This document shows, piece after piece, positions 1 to 12,000 of a stretch of DNA of 64,000 nucleotides (positions are counted from its first letter, which is position 1; every line of letters starts with the position of its first letter). The stretch comes from Nilaparvata lugens (Eukaryota > Arthropoda > Insecta > Hemiptera > Delphacidae). The notes under the pieces are model-generated. The model made no database searches. It saw nothing but the letters and a program-made list of their open reading frames with translations, and was not told the DNA's origin. The stretch is from NCBI RefSeq assembly GCF_014356525.2, contig NC_052518.1, positions 8,279,978-8,343,977 of the forward strand, given 5' to 3'. Both the position numbers and the translations under genes were made by a program.

Positions 1-172
1 CGTCAGCATCAGATAGAAAACTTTTCTGTAGAGTTTGTTTATAATGTTTTCCATAGCAGATTGTGTCTATTTCAGCGGAAGCGCAGCTGGAGTTTACCAT
101 TTTAATGAATAATAATTCACATCCTTCTGAAATATATACAATCTGAAAGTTTTCTATCCGATGATGACGTCA
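1..172. repeat. Short element with imperfect terminal inverted repeats
   Basis: Positions 5-24 (GCATCAGATAGAAAACTTTT) are matched in inverted orientation at 145-165, so about 20 bp of ends enclose 120 bp of unrelated AT-rich sequence. It looks like a MITE, but the window edge hides any target-site duplication. Confidence 0.35.
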
Positions 173-329
173 CGATTTGGAGATATGGCAGTTGGCTTCA
201 GAGGCTAGGCTGCCCAGTGTGTCTATTCTATAACTGGTCTAAGGATAAGATGGCCGCTTTTAAAGCTGAATTTGGAATGCTGTAGTTAAGCTTTATTATT
301 AAATAATAAATTTTATTTTGCAATAATTC

Positions 330-445
330 TATAGTGAGGGTCACGTTGTAATAGCATTGAAGAAAGATAGGAGAACAACATTGCCGATCCTCTGTCTTGT
401 CAATGCCTTCAATGAAGTAGCTGATACCAGTTTATATTGATGTAG
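330..445 (+). mobile_element. Truncated MITE, TATAGTGAGG family
   Basis: Begins TATAGTGAGGGTCACGTT and continues with internal sequence (AGAAAGATAGGAGAACAAC, then a GATCCTCTGTCTTGTCAATG block) shared with the copy starting at 52792. The far inverted end is missing. Other copies lie at 19827, 28290, 52792 and 59167. Confidence 0.6.
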
Positions 446-823
446 GCCTAATATATCTGTTTGGGGTACGCGACTAGGTGATACCCCGACTAGTTGTCCC
501 CTTTTAAAACCGGTTTTTAGGGGACAAGTAGACGTGAGCCACATCCGTCTACTTGTCTCCTTTCTGAGGAGGTGACAACTAGTCGAGGGGACACTCTGTA
601 GCGAGGGTGCGAGGTGTCAAGTTGTCGATTACGGTCATGACTAGTTGGCACCTTTGGTCCAGTAGGTGTCGAGTAGTCGTGGTGACAACTAGACGGCTAC
701 CCTCTGTTTGTTCTCGTTCTCACTCTACTCTACCACTACTATGCTAATGAAAGCCGTCTCGAGCCAGTAGAGTAGAGTCAGAGTAGAGTAGAGTATTGAC
801 ATTTTAAGGTTAGCTCTGTTCAC
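446..823. other. Short-word repeats around GACTAGTTGTC and GAGTA
   Basis: The word GACTAGTTGTC and its inverse GACAACTAGTC recur several times between 486 and 700, mixed with GGGGACAAGTAGACG-like words. A GAGTA simple repeat follows at about 727-796. No gene is recognisable; it reads like the subterminal region of an unidentified mobile element. Confidence 0.4.
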
Positions 824-854
824 TATATTGAGGTCCACGTTATAATGGCAGTGA
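824..854 (+). repeat. Solitary TATAGTGAGG-family terminal repeat
   Basis: A near-complete copy of the 30-bp terminal repeat (ATTGAGGTCCACGTTATAAT then GGCAGTG). It abuts the tandem repeat at 900-1640, and no inverted partner is seen downstream, so it is probably a truncated end. Confidence 0.5.
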
Positions 855-899
855 AACTAAAAGGGACCCAAGGTAACTCCAGAAGTTGCCTTGCCTTCA

Positions 900-1640
900 A
901 ACCCACGGGATCTGCCCCATCAGGGCAGTTTCGGAGGGGCGAAAAGAAAAACCCAAGAGACCAGAAAGTAAAGAAAGATCTTAATGTAGGTCAAGAGGCT
1001 GAGTCGAGGGTGACCGGGTGCCCTAGAGGCAATTTGGCGACCCCTCCATCAGCGGAAGGACCCACAAAAAGGCCAGGAGTGAAACTCACGTAGGTCATGA
1101 GTTTGTGGGTGGAGAGGCCAAAACTCACCACTGCTCAAAGAAGGGCGGCCATTCAGGCAGAACTTCTTGGGAGAGGTGAAGCTTTTGACCCTGCAGAGTT
1201 TCGGAGGGGCAAAAAGAAAAACCAAAGAGACCAGAGATGGGTGAAACTCCAGGCACAAATGTGGGTCAAGAGGCTGAGTCAAGTTTGGTGTCCTCTCTCT
1301 CAGTGGAAGGACCTACAAAAAGACCAGGAGTGGAACTCACGTAGGTCACGAGTTTGTGGGTGAAGAGACCAAACCTCGCCACTGCCCAAAGAAGGGCGGC
1401 CATTTAGGCAAAACTTCTTGGGAGAGGTGAAGCTTTCGACCCTGCAAAGTTTCGGAGGGGCAATAAGAAAAAACCCAAGAGGCTAGAGATGGGTGAAACT
1501 CCAGGCACGAATGTGGGTCAAGAGGCTGAGTCAAGGGTGACCGGGTGCCATAGAGGCAACTTGGCCACCCCTTCCTCAGCGGAAGGACCTACAAAGAAGG
1601 CCAGGAGTGGAGGAACTCACGTAGGTCACGAGGACTAATC
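900..1640 (+). repeat. Three tandem units of about 250-270 bp, gag-like
   Basis: The marker TTTCGGAGGGGC begins at 929, 1199 and 1450, giving spacings of 270 and 251 bp. Each unit also carries GGTCAAGAGGCTGAGTC, AAGGACC(T/C)ACAAAAAG and AACTCACGTAGGTCA. It is clearly G+C-richer than its surroundings. Reading frames of 60-90 codons cross the units and give lysine/arginine-rich, gag-like stretches such as FRRGKKKNQRDQ, but the frame changes between units. A degenerate, internally repeated part of a non-LTR retrotransposon first ORF is possible but not proven. Confidence 0.6.
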
Positions 1641-1871
1641 AGTCTGAAGAGACTGCCAGGCATATAACACTGGATTGCGGCAAGCAACCAGGTGATGAAT
1701 GGGATGTTAGTATAGGGAGAAACTCCTGGTTTTTTAAAGGACACATGTATTGGTTTGCCTAACTAACATACTAGGTACTTGGGAACACAATAAGCTTCAA
1801 GTGACGTGTGGAGTTCTTTGAACCTTTGGATCCTTGAATCTGTCCCTTCATAAACAATAAACAATTATTGA

Positions 1872-2128
1872 GGAGTGGCCGTAGCCGAGTGGATCAGATG
1901 CTGGCTTTGTGATTCAGAGGCCCGGGTTCAAATCCCGGCCCGGGCAAGATATTTATCTCAGGCCACTCCCGTGTTTCGGATGGACACGTTAAGCCGTCGG
2001 TCCCGGCTGCCTAAAAAGTAGTCGTTAGGTCATGTCAGAGGCCCTGAAATTGATCAGTTGCGACCTGAAAACTCTGACACCAGACCTGAGCCAGCCAGGT
2101 CACTCGATATTATTATTTTTATTTATTA
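1872..2128 (+). mobile_element. tRNA-derived SINE
   Basis: The head has a pol III A-box-like word (TAGCCGAGTGG, 1882-1892) and a perfect B box (GGTTCAAATCCC, 1925-1936) inside a tRNA-like fold (GCCCGGGTTCAAATCCCGG). About 170 bp of unrelated body follows (GGACACGTTAAGCCGTCGG and onward), ending in a TTATTATTTTTATTTATTA tail. That is the head-body-tail layout of a SINE. The poor acceptor stem and the tail make a functional tRNA gene unlikely. Confidence 0.8.
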
Positions 2129-2332
2129 ACCTTGACCCCCCAAAAATATACTCTATATTCGCCACTGCAATGATTGATGAGTTTATTATGATTGGAAAAA
2201 ACATTAATTTATTGAAAGATTTGCTCTTTATTCTTTTTTATTTTTTAAACAATAAATGAAAAAACTTGATAACTTTTAGTGTGTTTCAGTAGATTGACAA
2301 AATAAGTGATTCTTTTTCTTTGCCTCTCCCCA

Positions 2333-3063
2333 GTGTGCATTTAAAGCGTCGGGGTAGCCTCAGTCCATTTCTTCCATGATTCCCTATCCATCAACATTAT
2401 CTTCATCTCTGGAACAGTCTTTCCTCTTCTCCGTCCTACATCCTTAATCCGATCCTCATATGGATTATTTATTTATTTAATGTGCGGTGAAAGTTGTCTG
2501 TATTTTTAGGTTCAAAATTTTGTGGAATAACTTTATTTATTCAATGTACGGTGATATTAGGTGCAATATTTGACTATAATTTGCTGTTTTAATCATTCTA
2601 AATTCAAAATTTTCAGCTCATATATTTTTGGACAGAAATTAAACTTTAACCTCCTACAGTAAGAACATAACTTATTTTTATGAACATGTTATTATATATT
2701 ATCAAAATTTGGGAACAGAATAGTTTTGGGCTATGCCTGTTGTCCTTTCCTGATCATATTCATATGATTCGTAATAATTGTACCTATTAATAAATAAATA
2801 AAAATATGGATACCTTGCACGTCCCACTGCTATCCTTCCTCTTGCACTCTCACATTAACATAATGTTTTGCTTTGCGATCATCCCCCATTCGCTGTACAT
2901 GTCCATACCAGCCCAACTGCCTCATTTCTATCCTTTCACTGACATCTCTCATGCCCACTGCCTTAATTATTCTGGAATTCCTTACTCTATCCCATCTTGT
3001 CTATCCAACAGTTTTTGCATGACACTCCATTTCCACTGTACTTATGTTGTTTTCATGAGATGA
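2333..3063 (-). pseudogene. LINE reverse-transcriptase C-terminus, broken remnant
   Basis: Read on the minus strand, about 3035-2800 encodes RQLGWYGHVQRMGDDRKAK, the C-terminal signature of RTE/jockey-like ORF2 proteins (x-LxWxGHVxRMxDxR). Positions 2452-2345 continue the same protein end (GRRRGKTVPEMK, then RESWKKWTEATPTL and stop). The two pieces are separated by about 340 bp of AT-rich insertion, and the first piece contains stops. The element is dead; the open + strand frame at 2806-3063 is its shadow. Confidence 0.65.
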
Positions 3064-4096
3064 TTTCATTGGCCAGCTTTCACTTCAAGAGAAAAAAATT
3101 CTTAATTCATTAATTTAGTAATGAATTCACTCCCATACAGCAAGAAAAAAGTGATCAATTCATTAAGTGATTAATAAATTGGTGTCTGGTTGAAAAAACT
3201 CTTCTATAAACTCTGTATTTTAGAGAGTACCGTATAGAATATTTTATACTGTTATTTGGAATAAAAAAATCACCCTCCATAATTCTTAGTTACCGTATTA
3301 GTTACATACTTTTTATTTTATCTGCTACTATAAGTTTCATATTTTCAAGGTTTTCTACTATTTTGTTTGTATCTTGTTTTCAGTTTTTTCCTAAAACTCG
3401 ATAGTATATTAGGTAGTTATTTTATTTTCATTTTCATTTATTGTTTTTCAAATTGCATGCTCAATGTGTGTTATGAGGGTAATAATGGGATTTAGTTCCT
3501 GGTGCCCTCAAATATTTATATTTTCAAATAAATTATAGTGCATAATAATACTACAATGCTTTATAATAAACAAACGCTCTTATAGCCTATTTATAGCAAA
3601 TATAGGTACCAAAACATTTTGGCAAACAGTATTAAGATGCAATCAGAAGGTTTTCCTTGTCAGTGGTCGAGTTACTGCTAGAAATATTTTTGTCCCACTA
3701 ATGACTAGATTGAATAAAGTATATCATGTTTAATTGGCTCCTGATACTTTAATTGGCTGCTAATGACTTTTCAGTTGATCCCGCAGTTCCAAGTCATCTG
3801 TCTCAGAATTATATGTGCTGTATCCTGTTTTTAAGGCAAGTATCAGAAATATACTCTTTGCCTGTTGTAGTTTTAATAAAACACTATGACACTTGAGCAT
3901 ACAATACAACCTACCAGATATCTGCGTTGCCAGATTGCGTGATTTTTTTTAACTTACTAAATGTACCGCCCTAATCAATGTAACAACACTGGTTTTGGCT
4001 GATGCATATAGGCTAACCAATTTTGGTGTATGGGATCCAGCCATGGGGATGTACCTGTGAATGTAACATCAATGTACCAGGCTCTATCCAACGGAT
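3064..4096. other. AT-rich intergenic DNA, nothing recognised
   Basis: No open frame of note, no tandem array and no clear inverted repeat. A small imperfect direct repeat of AATTCATTAA words lies at about 3103-3180. Confidence 0.4.
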
Positions 4097-4768
4097 ATGG
4101 TTTTTAGTGATTTTGAGGTCATGACTATACGTCAATTATACATAACAACCGTAATTGAGTACTTGATAAAATATAGATCCGATTTTCCTCTCACAATAAA
4201 CTCTACACTTGATTATTATAATCTAAGGGCCACTGCTAACAAATATGTAACCTATAACACTAATATTGAATGTATAAGGAGGCAGTTAATTTACATAGGT
4301 ACTAAAATAATAAACCTCATTCCAAATCACTTTCTCATGGACAATAAGATCAGCGAAAAAATTAAACTGGATATAAAAAACTGGACATACAGTAATTTCT
4401 TCTTCCATTTAGATATATGACTCGAGATTTCTGCTCCAGCATTGTTTTATCATTAGTTTTTTCATTTTTCAGTGGACTCGCTTACCTTTATTTTGAGTAC
4501 CTATTCCTCTGTTTTCTTCCTTCCCCCCATTTCTCCCTTACCTTTTTCCCTCATTACTTCTCTTCTCTTCTTTGCCTGCCTATTACATGGGAAACCATAG
4601 TTGGCTAGGTATCTTCCTCTCTATTTTCTCTTCTCCAACACACCCAACCACAAAGCCCATGGTTTTTTATATTATTGTAACATTTTATTGTGTTTTATTT
4701 GTTTCATAATTCTTTGTAATTTTGTTTTGTCTTTTCTTGTGTGTTTTTAATAAATTGAAATTGAAATA
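4097..4768 (+). mobile_element. 3' end of a non-LTR retrotransposon (LINE)
   Basis: A 107-codon frame (4097-4420) ends a protein typical of jockey/CR1-like ORF2 C-termini: a YNLRATANKYV block, then TNIECIRRQLIYIGTKIINL, then a short hydrophobic tail before TGA. About 350 bp of pyrimidine-rich 3' UTR follows, ending in AATAAATTGAAATTGAAAT, a usual tail of such elements. The copy is 5'-truncated. Confidence 0.7.
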
Positions 4769-4907
4769 TTATACAGAGATTTCAAAATGAAGTATTAAAA
4801 ATATAGTCAACGCTTCCTGGTGCATTAGAAACAGTGACTTGCATAGAGATCTATGCATTATTCTATTTGTGCCCAGTGAGATGAGTCGATTTGCCATGCG
4901 GTATGAG

Positions 4908-5590
4908 CAGTGGCGGCGCTAAGGATTTGGGCCCCCCAGACAATTTGTGTAGGGCTCCTTTATACAGTATTTTTTACACATTTTTCTACCTATCGTACAC
5001 CTATATGAAAACCAACATAAATATGGAGTATGGTTTTTTATTGAAAAAGTGTAGTGTAGTTTACGGCATCACATCATAGAATTTAAGCATTTTGTGTTCA
5101 ATTTCATAATAATAGGAATTGTCTCTTCCTATGTATTTAATTTTTTTCAAATCATACCACCACCACCAATGAAAACTTTAAAAAATATGTAGAAGCAATT
5201 TCACCCGTTTTTCAGACACTACAAAGAGTGAACTGTGGAAGTGTTCTGGTAGTTAACAGTTCTCTCCACCTTCACAATTTTTCAACATGTTTATGATTTT
5301 TCTTCTATTGGTCATGAGTTCCTGAATATGTTACACAAATTTATCCTAAATAACTAGACTCATCTATCTAACATCTAACAAAGTTTATTCTTTCAGTTTG
5401 CCCAAGCATAATCTTCTCTTTTTTGCAGCTAAGAACTTTTCAACTATTTCGTTTATATTAATATTTTTAGTTTCATCATGTTCAATGCTTAATAAAACTC
5501 TTCAATATTTTTCCTCACTCGTTAAGGGCCTCTTCGGGGCCCCCATCGGCCGCCCCCCCCCCCCCCGCGGGGCCTTTATCGCCACCATTG
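4908..5590 (+). mobile_element. Non-autonomous hAT element, 683 bp
   Basis: The ends are CAGTGGCGGCGCTAAGG and, inverted, CAATGGTGGCGATAAAGG. The flanks are an 8-bp duplication, GGTATGAG at 4900-4907 and GGTATAAG at 5591-5598, with one mismatch. Eight-bp target duplications and CAGTG ends are hAT hallmarks. The outer parts match the larger element at 9719-10925 in inverted orientation, but the transposase region is gone, so this is an internal-deletion derivative. A run of cytosines near 5551-5566 and a G+C-rich patch mark its right subterminal region. Confidence 0.85.
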
Positions 5591-5598
5591 GGTATAAG

Positions 5599-6081
5599 TC
5601 GAACCTCCATCATCATGTCAACCCTGAGACAAGCCAACTTCTACATAATAAAGATCTTACCAGGAAGCTGAAGAGAATGAAGCTGTGTGAACTAGTTTAA
5701 TATCAATTTGTGAATAGTGTATGCAGGCTAGACATATCATTTTTACTGCTCTCATAATCTCAGAACTACTAGGGTCATCAATGGAGGAACTGAAGTTTTT
5801 CATAGTGAAATAAAAATTAATGGTTAGTCTCTGAGAATAGTTTTGATGACAATCAATATGAAAAATGTTCTCTCATGGAACGTTAGCATCTCATTCCTCT
5901 TCAAATATTTTGATAAAGGTAACACCCCTACACCGTATTTAAAACCTTTCTGTTCTTATGTTTCATTATTCAAACCTCTCAGTTGTCAAGTTAATTGTAA
6001 CTTAAATATTATTGTATCACAGTGGTGACATGTGAATAAAAAACGTTGATTGCGTCATTTTCAGAATCAATCCTAACTGAA
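5599..6081. other. Upstream region of the secreted-protein gene
   Basis: AT-rich, with no repeat recognised. An acceptor-like TCATTTTCAG ends at 6065, 16 bases before the chosen ATG, so part of this stretch could be a 5' UTR intron. No convincing core promoter is visible. Confidence 0.3.
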
Positions 6082-9000
6082 ATGAAATCACTTCTACTGG
6101 AGTCGCTTTTCATTCTCTTGCTATCATATCAGGTAAGAAGAAATATGAGTAAATTATTGATCTAATATTTCTGAGATCTAATGAATCATTGATAATCATA
6201 ATTGATAGTTATTTGTTCATTTCTACTGAGTTTAATTATGTATTAAATATATACAATATTATATAATCAATTATAACTTACTTCTATAGGACAGAAAATT
6301 TTGAAATTCGATCTGATCTGTTCCTAACTTAATAGGCTATGTTTTTTCTTATAATTTAGACTATAAGAATGAATTTTAGGAATATTGTGTTGAAATGGGA
6401 AGGTTTCATGGGATAAACTAAATTAGAACCTTATTATACCTTATTAAATTTCCACCATTCTTTTATGGGTTTTATATTATAAATGCATCAGTATTGTAAT
6501 TAATTTTGTGTTCCATGAACACTATATAATAACTCTGTTGTAGTATTGAAACTGTATATTTGTAAATATTAATAAAAAAACACTTATGGTACTTTTTATG
6601 ATGAAATGAGGAATGCATCATCAGCCATGAGAAATCATTCCTTATTTCATGATGGAAAGTAAGTGTTTTTTAATATTTAAAAAGATACACAGTGTTTAAT
6701 ACCAAAGTTATGTGTACTGTTCTAATCTTATTGTTCTCAATATATCATCTATTCTCAGATGATGAAATTACCATCTGTTCTCATCTTAAACAATCTTCAT
6801 ACAGTCAACGAAGGCTTAAAGAGGGAAATTTTTGGAAGACAATTTTCGACCTCACAGTTCTTTTTATGGTAGATAGTAAGGAGGTAAACATATAAAAATT
6901 CCCCACCCTTACTCTCTGTGCTAAGATGATGGGGGTGGTTTGAAGGTACAATTTTTTGGGGTTTTCGCATATATCTCGGAGACTATGCGTCTAAAGACAT
7001 GTCTATTCAGTACAAAGTAAAGCTTACAAAATTTCCTGTAACATCCATTTGACAACTTTTTCCATATGTTTTATAGTTTTTGTGATATTCGAGCCATAAT
7101 ATATGACATTTTTGGAATAAACAAGTTTGCCTTCTATTTTTGCTCTTTTTAACCTTATTAACTTCTAACTACTTAACTACTATTGATGAAAAAACTAAAG
7201 CTTATTATAATAAGCCTAATAATATATCATTAAATTCTCTGTACCTATATATAATTTAACTATTTCACGCATTTCAGCTACAACCGTTGCAGCAGTATTA
7301 TTGCAGTATAGTTGCAGTACTATTATGAAACATGAGCATGCTTTCATGCATGACTAATGCTCCAATCATGTATGAAAGTATGCTATGATAATTTATTTCA
7401 ACAGAAGTATAGCAAAACAATGTAATACAGTTGAAAAACGTCACAGATAAATTATTATAATAACAGAAAATATCAGTCATAAAATAAAACTCTAAGATAA
7501 TAATAATAATAATGATGATAATAATGATAATAAGAAAATAATAATGAATGATAATAATTTTTCTCACTCTAACAAGAATTCGTCAGCATCATAGAAAGCC
7601 TTCTTACTGAGAAAAGAGTATAGTTTTGTTTTGAATTGTTTTTCCTCAACAATCAGCCGGAAGTTTAGCAAAAAATCTTTATCTCCTGTAAGTAGGTGCT
7701 TTCTAACATACACTCAGCCTATGTCTCTCAACTGAAATGTTATTCGTTCCTCGAGTGTTATAAACATGATTATATGAGTTAACTTGGAATGAATCCAACT
7801 ACAGTCAGTGAATAATTATTATTAAACGAAAATCCAAATTGAATGCTGTAATTCACCCCGAAGACTTCTGCTACTGCAAAATATTGACAACAGGGTAAAC
7901 AGCTAGATGGAAATTCGATGAGCGCTACTATTCAAAAATTATGCAGTAGCAGAAGTCTTCGGGGTGAATTACAGCATTTAATTTGGATTTTCGATTAATA
8001 ATAATTATTTATTAATTGGCATTTGAACGAATGCAACTTACAATTTATTCCCATCTACAGTCAGTAAGTAAAAGGCTTCTTTTTCCAGTCACGCCAAAAA
8101 CTATTGTAATTCAATGATTATTTTGTTTGTAAAAATATTTCTTGTATTTGGCAATAAATTCATTATCCATTCATTATTCATTATTCAAATATTTTATATT
8201 TTTCACAATTAATATTATCTGCAAGTCGTCATTTTATAGTGACAAAACTCGATGAAAGATATAGCATTTCGTGAAGCATAAATAAATTCAAGAGATGAAA
8301 CATATAGAATTGAATATTATAATTCATATTATTTCGGCTATTTTGTAGGTGTGTTGCAGTGTCTGGCCAAGCAACAAGCCCAAATACACAGACTCGTATC
8401 TGCCTCCAGCCGTGCAAATGCTTCACGTGCAGACAGAACGTCTGAATGACATCCGTAGTGCAACTAGCACTACAACCGAACTCATCACCACACCTCTTCC
8501 GGCCACATGTCGTCCGACATCCGACGGCCATCCGGCATCCGACGAGTGTCCGACGTCCTCCTACTCCGGCCCCCCGGAAGCGGCCCCCGGGCAACTCATC
8601 GACGAACTCGATGGGCAGATCAACGTCACCACACCGATTCCAGATCTCAATTCAAATTCTACTCCGATTTCCGATCTCAATCCCAGTTCCACTGTTAATC
8701 TGACTATCGTTGATCTCATTTCAAATTCCACTGTCAATCAAACTGTTGTTGAGCATCTAGCTCTCGACTCTGGAGAAGAAGAAGAAGAAGAGGACGAGAT
8801 AGAGGAAGAAGAAGAGAAATTAGAGGATGAAGAAGACGTGGAGCAGGTGGAAGAAATGGTTGACTCGAGTAATGAGCGGGAATCCAATCCTATGTCAAAC
8901 AAAGAGGTGAGCTGTAAGAATAATAGTTCATTAACAATTCCAAATTCAAATTTTATTTCCACAAAGTACAAACATTCCAACTATACCACATAAATGCAAT

Positions 9001-12000
9001 AAATTACAATCAATTCAAATAAACAGCATTCCTTACTGAAAAATGATATCTTGTAAATAATTAATATTTATCTTGCACCTTTACAACAGTACTCACGTTT
9101 TTCTTGTTTGACGGACGCGTTTCATGGCACTGAGCCACATCCTTAGCCTAAAAGGAGTTTCTAGGTACTCTGTTGTAAAAGTGCAAGATTGATATTAATC
9201 ATTTTAATTAATTATTCACAAGAAATTAATATCAACAGTTGGAGATATCAAAGTAGGATGGAGACAAAAGAAGAAATTGAACAATAATAGTATTAATAGT
9301 ATCAATACTTCTATTCCTAACTAGTAAACATTATAATATACAATCAAACTGAATGAATTGAGGATTATCATGGTATTAAAACTAAATAAAAATACTAATT
9401 TATTATACTTCTGGAAACTTCTACACATAGCAAATATTGGCAACAGAAACCACCAGGTACAAACATTTCAACTATACAACATAAATGCAATAAATTACAA
9501 TCAATTCAAATAAACAATTTGTTTATTAAATAAATAAAACATTTATTACTAAAAAATAATAAATTGAACAATAATAGTATTAATAGTATCAATATTTCTA
9601 TTCCTAACAAGTAAAAATTATAATGTACAACACAACTATACAACAAATTTCAACTATTCAACACAAATGCAATCAATTACAATCAATTCGAATAAACAAT
9701 TTGTTTATATTTATGAAACGGTGGCGGCGATAAGGGCCCCGCGGACCCCGCGGTGCGGGGGGCCCCGGCCGATGGGGACCCCGAAAGGGCCCTTAACGAG
9801 TGAGGAAAAATAATGAAGAGTTTTAATATAAATGTTTTTATGTGAATCAAGTTTCAATGGAAGTTTTCAATGCAGCACTGTTGACAGTTAACAGATACTG
9901 TTATAGGTCAGTTAAAGAATAGATTCGAAGGATTGCGTTGCATTGATGAAAGGTTTCCATTTCTGATGCTTCAGAATATAGGTTGTTAAATTGACAAATG
10001 AAACTATAGTGGAGAAAAGTAAGGCTCTGGTAAATGTGTATCCTGGTGATCTTTTTATTGAATTGCCTGACCAAGTAATATATTTTAAAACTATGATGGC
10101 TAAAGACATTGTGAAGAAGAAAAGTATTTCAGAAATGATGAATTTACTGGTTGAAAATAAAAGCTGCCTTATGAGTTGCCTTCTTGACTTAAGTACAGCA
10201 TTGCAGCTTTATTTGACTCTACCCATCACAACAGCTACAGCCGAGAGAAGTTTTTCCAAACTTAAATTGATCAAGTCATATTTGAGGAATACCATGAATC
10301 AAGTTCGGTTGAGTAGCTTGGCTTTATCAAGCATTGAACATGATGAAACTAAAAATATTAATATAAACGAAATAAGTAGTTGAAACGTTCTTAGCTGTAA
10401 AAAATAGAAGATTATGCTTGGGCAAACTGAATGAATAAACTTTGTTAGATGTTAGATAGATGAGTTAAATTATTTAGGATAAATTTGTGTAACATATTCA
10501 GGAACTCATGACCAATAGAAGAAAAATCATAAACATGTTGAGAAATTGTGAAGGTGGAGAGAACTGTTAACTACCAGAACACTTCCACAGTTCACTCTTT
10601 GTAGTGTCTGGAAAACGGGTGAAATTGCTTCTACATATTTTTTAAAGTTTTCATTGGTGGTGGTGGTATGATTTGAAAAAAATTAAATACATAGGAAGAG
10701 ACAATTCCTATTATTATGAAATTGAACACAAAATGCTTAAATTCTATGATGTGGTGCCGTAAACTACACTACACTTTTTCAATAAAAAACTATACTCCAT
10801 ATTTATGTTGCTTTTCATATAGGTGTACGATAGGTAGAAATGTAAAAAAGGTGTAAAAAAATACTGCATAAAGGGGCCCCACAAAAATTCTCGCTGGGGG
10901 CCCCAAATTCTTAGTGCCGCCACTGTTATGAAACATTTATTACTAAAAAATATCAAATTGAACAACTATAGTAGACTATTATAATAGAATCAATACTTCT
11001 ATTCCTTACAAGTAGAAATTATAATGTACAATCAAGCTGACTTGAGGATTATCATGCTATTAAAACTAAATACAAATACTAATTATACTTCTGGAAACTT
11101 CTACACATAGCAAATATTGACAACAGAAACAACATTCAATCAGGCATGACAAAAATTATTCACTGTAGTTTTTTGACTCTAGTCTGTTTGCCTGCCTGCA
11201 TGGATTAAGTATTGACTAAGGTATTTTGTAGATGTGTCGATCTTTATCTAAATTTTCTTCCAAATTGTCGTTTCTATTAACTCTAAAAATACGGCACACA
11301 ACAGAGTAGATTGGCTATTGCCAATATATTTCTAGTGTCAGAAGGTTAGGAATAATAAATAGCATTTTTTAAAATTAATTATATTAAACAGACGACACAC
11401 AACAGAGGAAATATATTGGCTATAGCCAATATATTTTTCTGTGTGCAGAAGTTTTCATAGGAATAATAATTAGCTTTTTTATTATTATTTAAAATTAATT
11501 ATATTCCATTAACATTGACCTCACAATATTATTCATCATTATAATAATACCTAATCAATCATGCCACACAATAATATATTTAACAAATTTCTTGCACAAT
11601 ATTTCTGTAATAGACAATATTTTTGTTTCATTCATTCACCTTTTTGTAGATATTTTTTGCTATAGATTTTCAACTTCAATGAAGAATACGAATGTTGTTT
11701 TGTAATTTGTAATTTTCACCTATTGTGTAGCACAGGCTACACCTGCTTGATTATACACGTATAATAATGTTTAATTGTGTATTTTTGTGTAAATTTCAAT
11801 CCGATATATGAGTAATTATTGATAGAGTAGCCTATAAATCAGGATAAATTTAATATCTATTAAGACAAAAACTACTCCAATTACAGGAAGAAGAAAATTC
11901 AGACCTCCTAGCACCAATTCTAGCTTTGGAAAGATTGAGAGATATTTTAACGGCTGATGCGAAACGTCAAGGATTATCAAAAGTTCAGGCAAGTGTATAT

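Noticed and set aside
1872..1950. Functional tRNA gene
   Set aside because: A and B boxes are good, but the acceptor stem does not pair, and a SINE body with a TTATT tail follows.
7298..7567. Isoleucine-rich 89-codon frame on the minus strand
   Set aside because: It is produced by the TAA/TGA microsatellite at 7498-7558.
8229..8594. Minus-strand and alternate-frame ORFs over 8229-8980
   Set aside because: They overlap exon 2 of the secreted-protein gene. The + strand frame starting at 8349 alone has matching splice phases on both sides.
9991..10383. Host gene encoding a hAT-domain protein (domesticated transposase)
   Set aside because: It lies between intact hAT ends with a perfect target duplication and lacks the catalytic core, so it is an ordinary element remnant.
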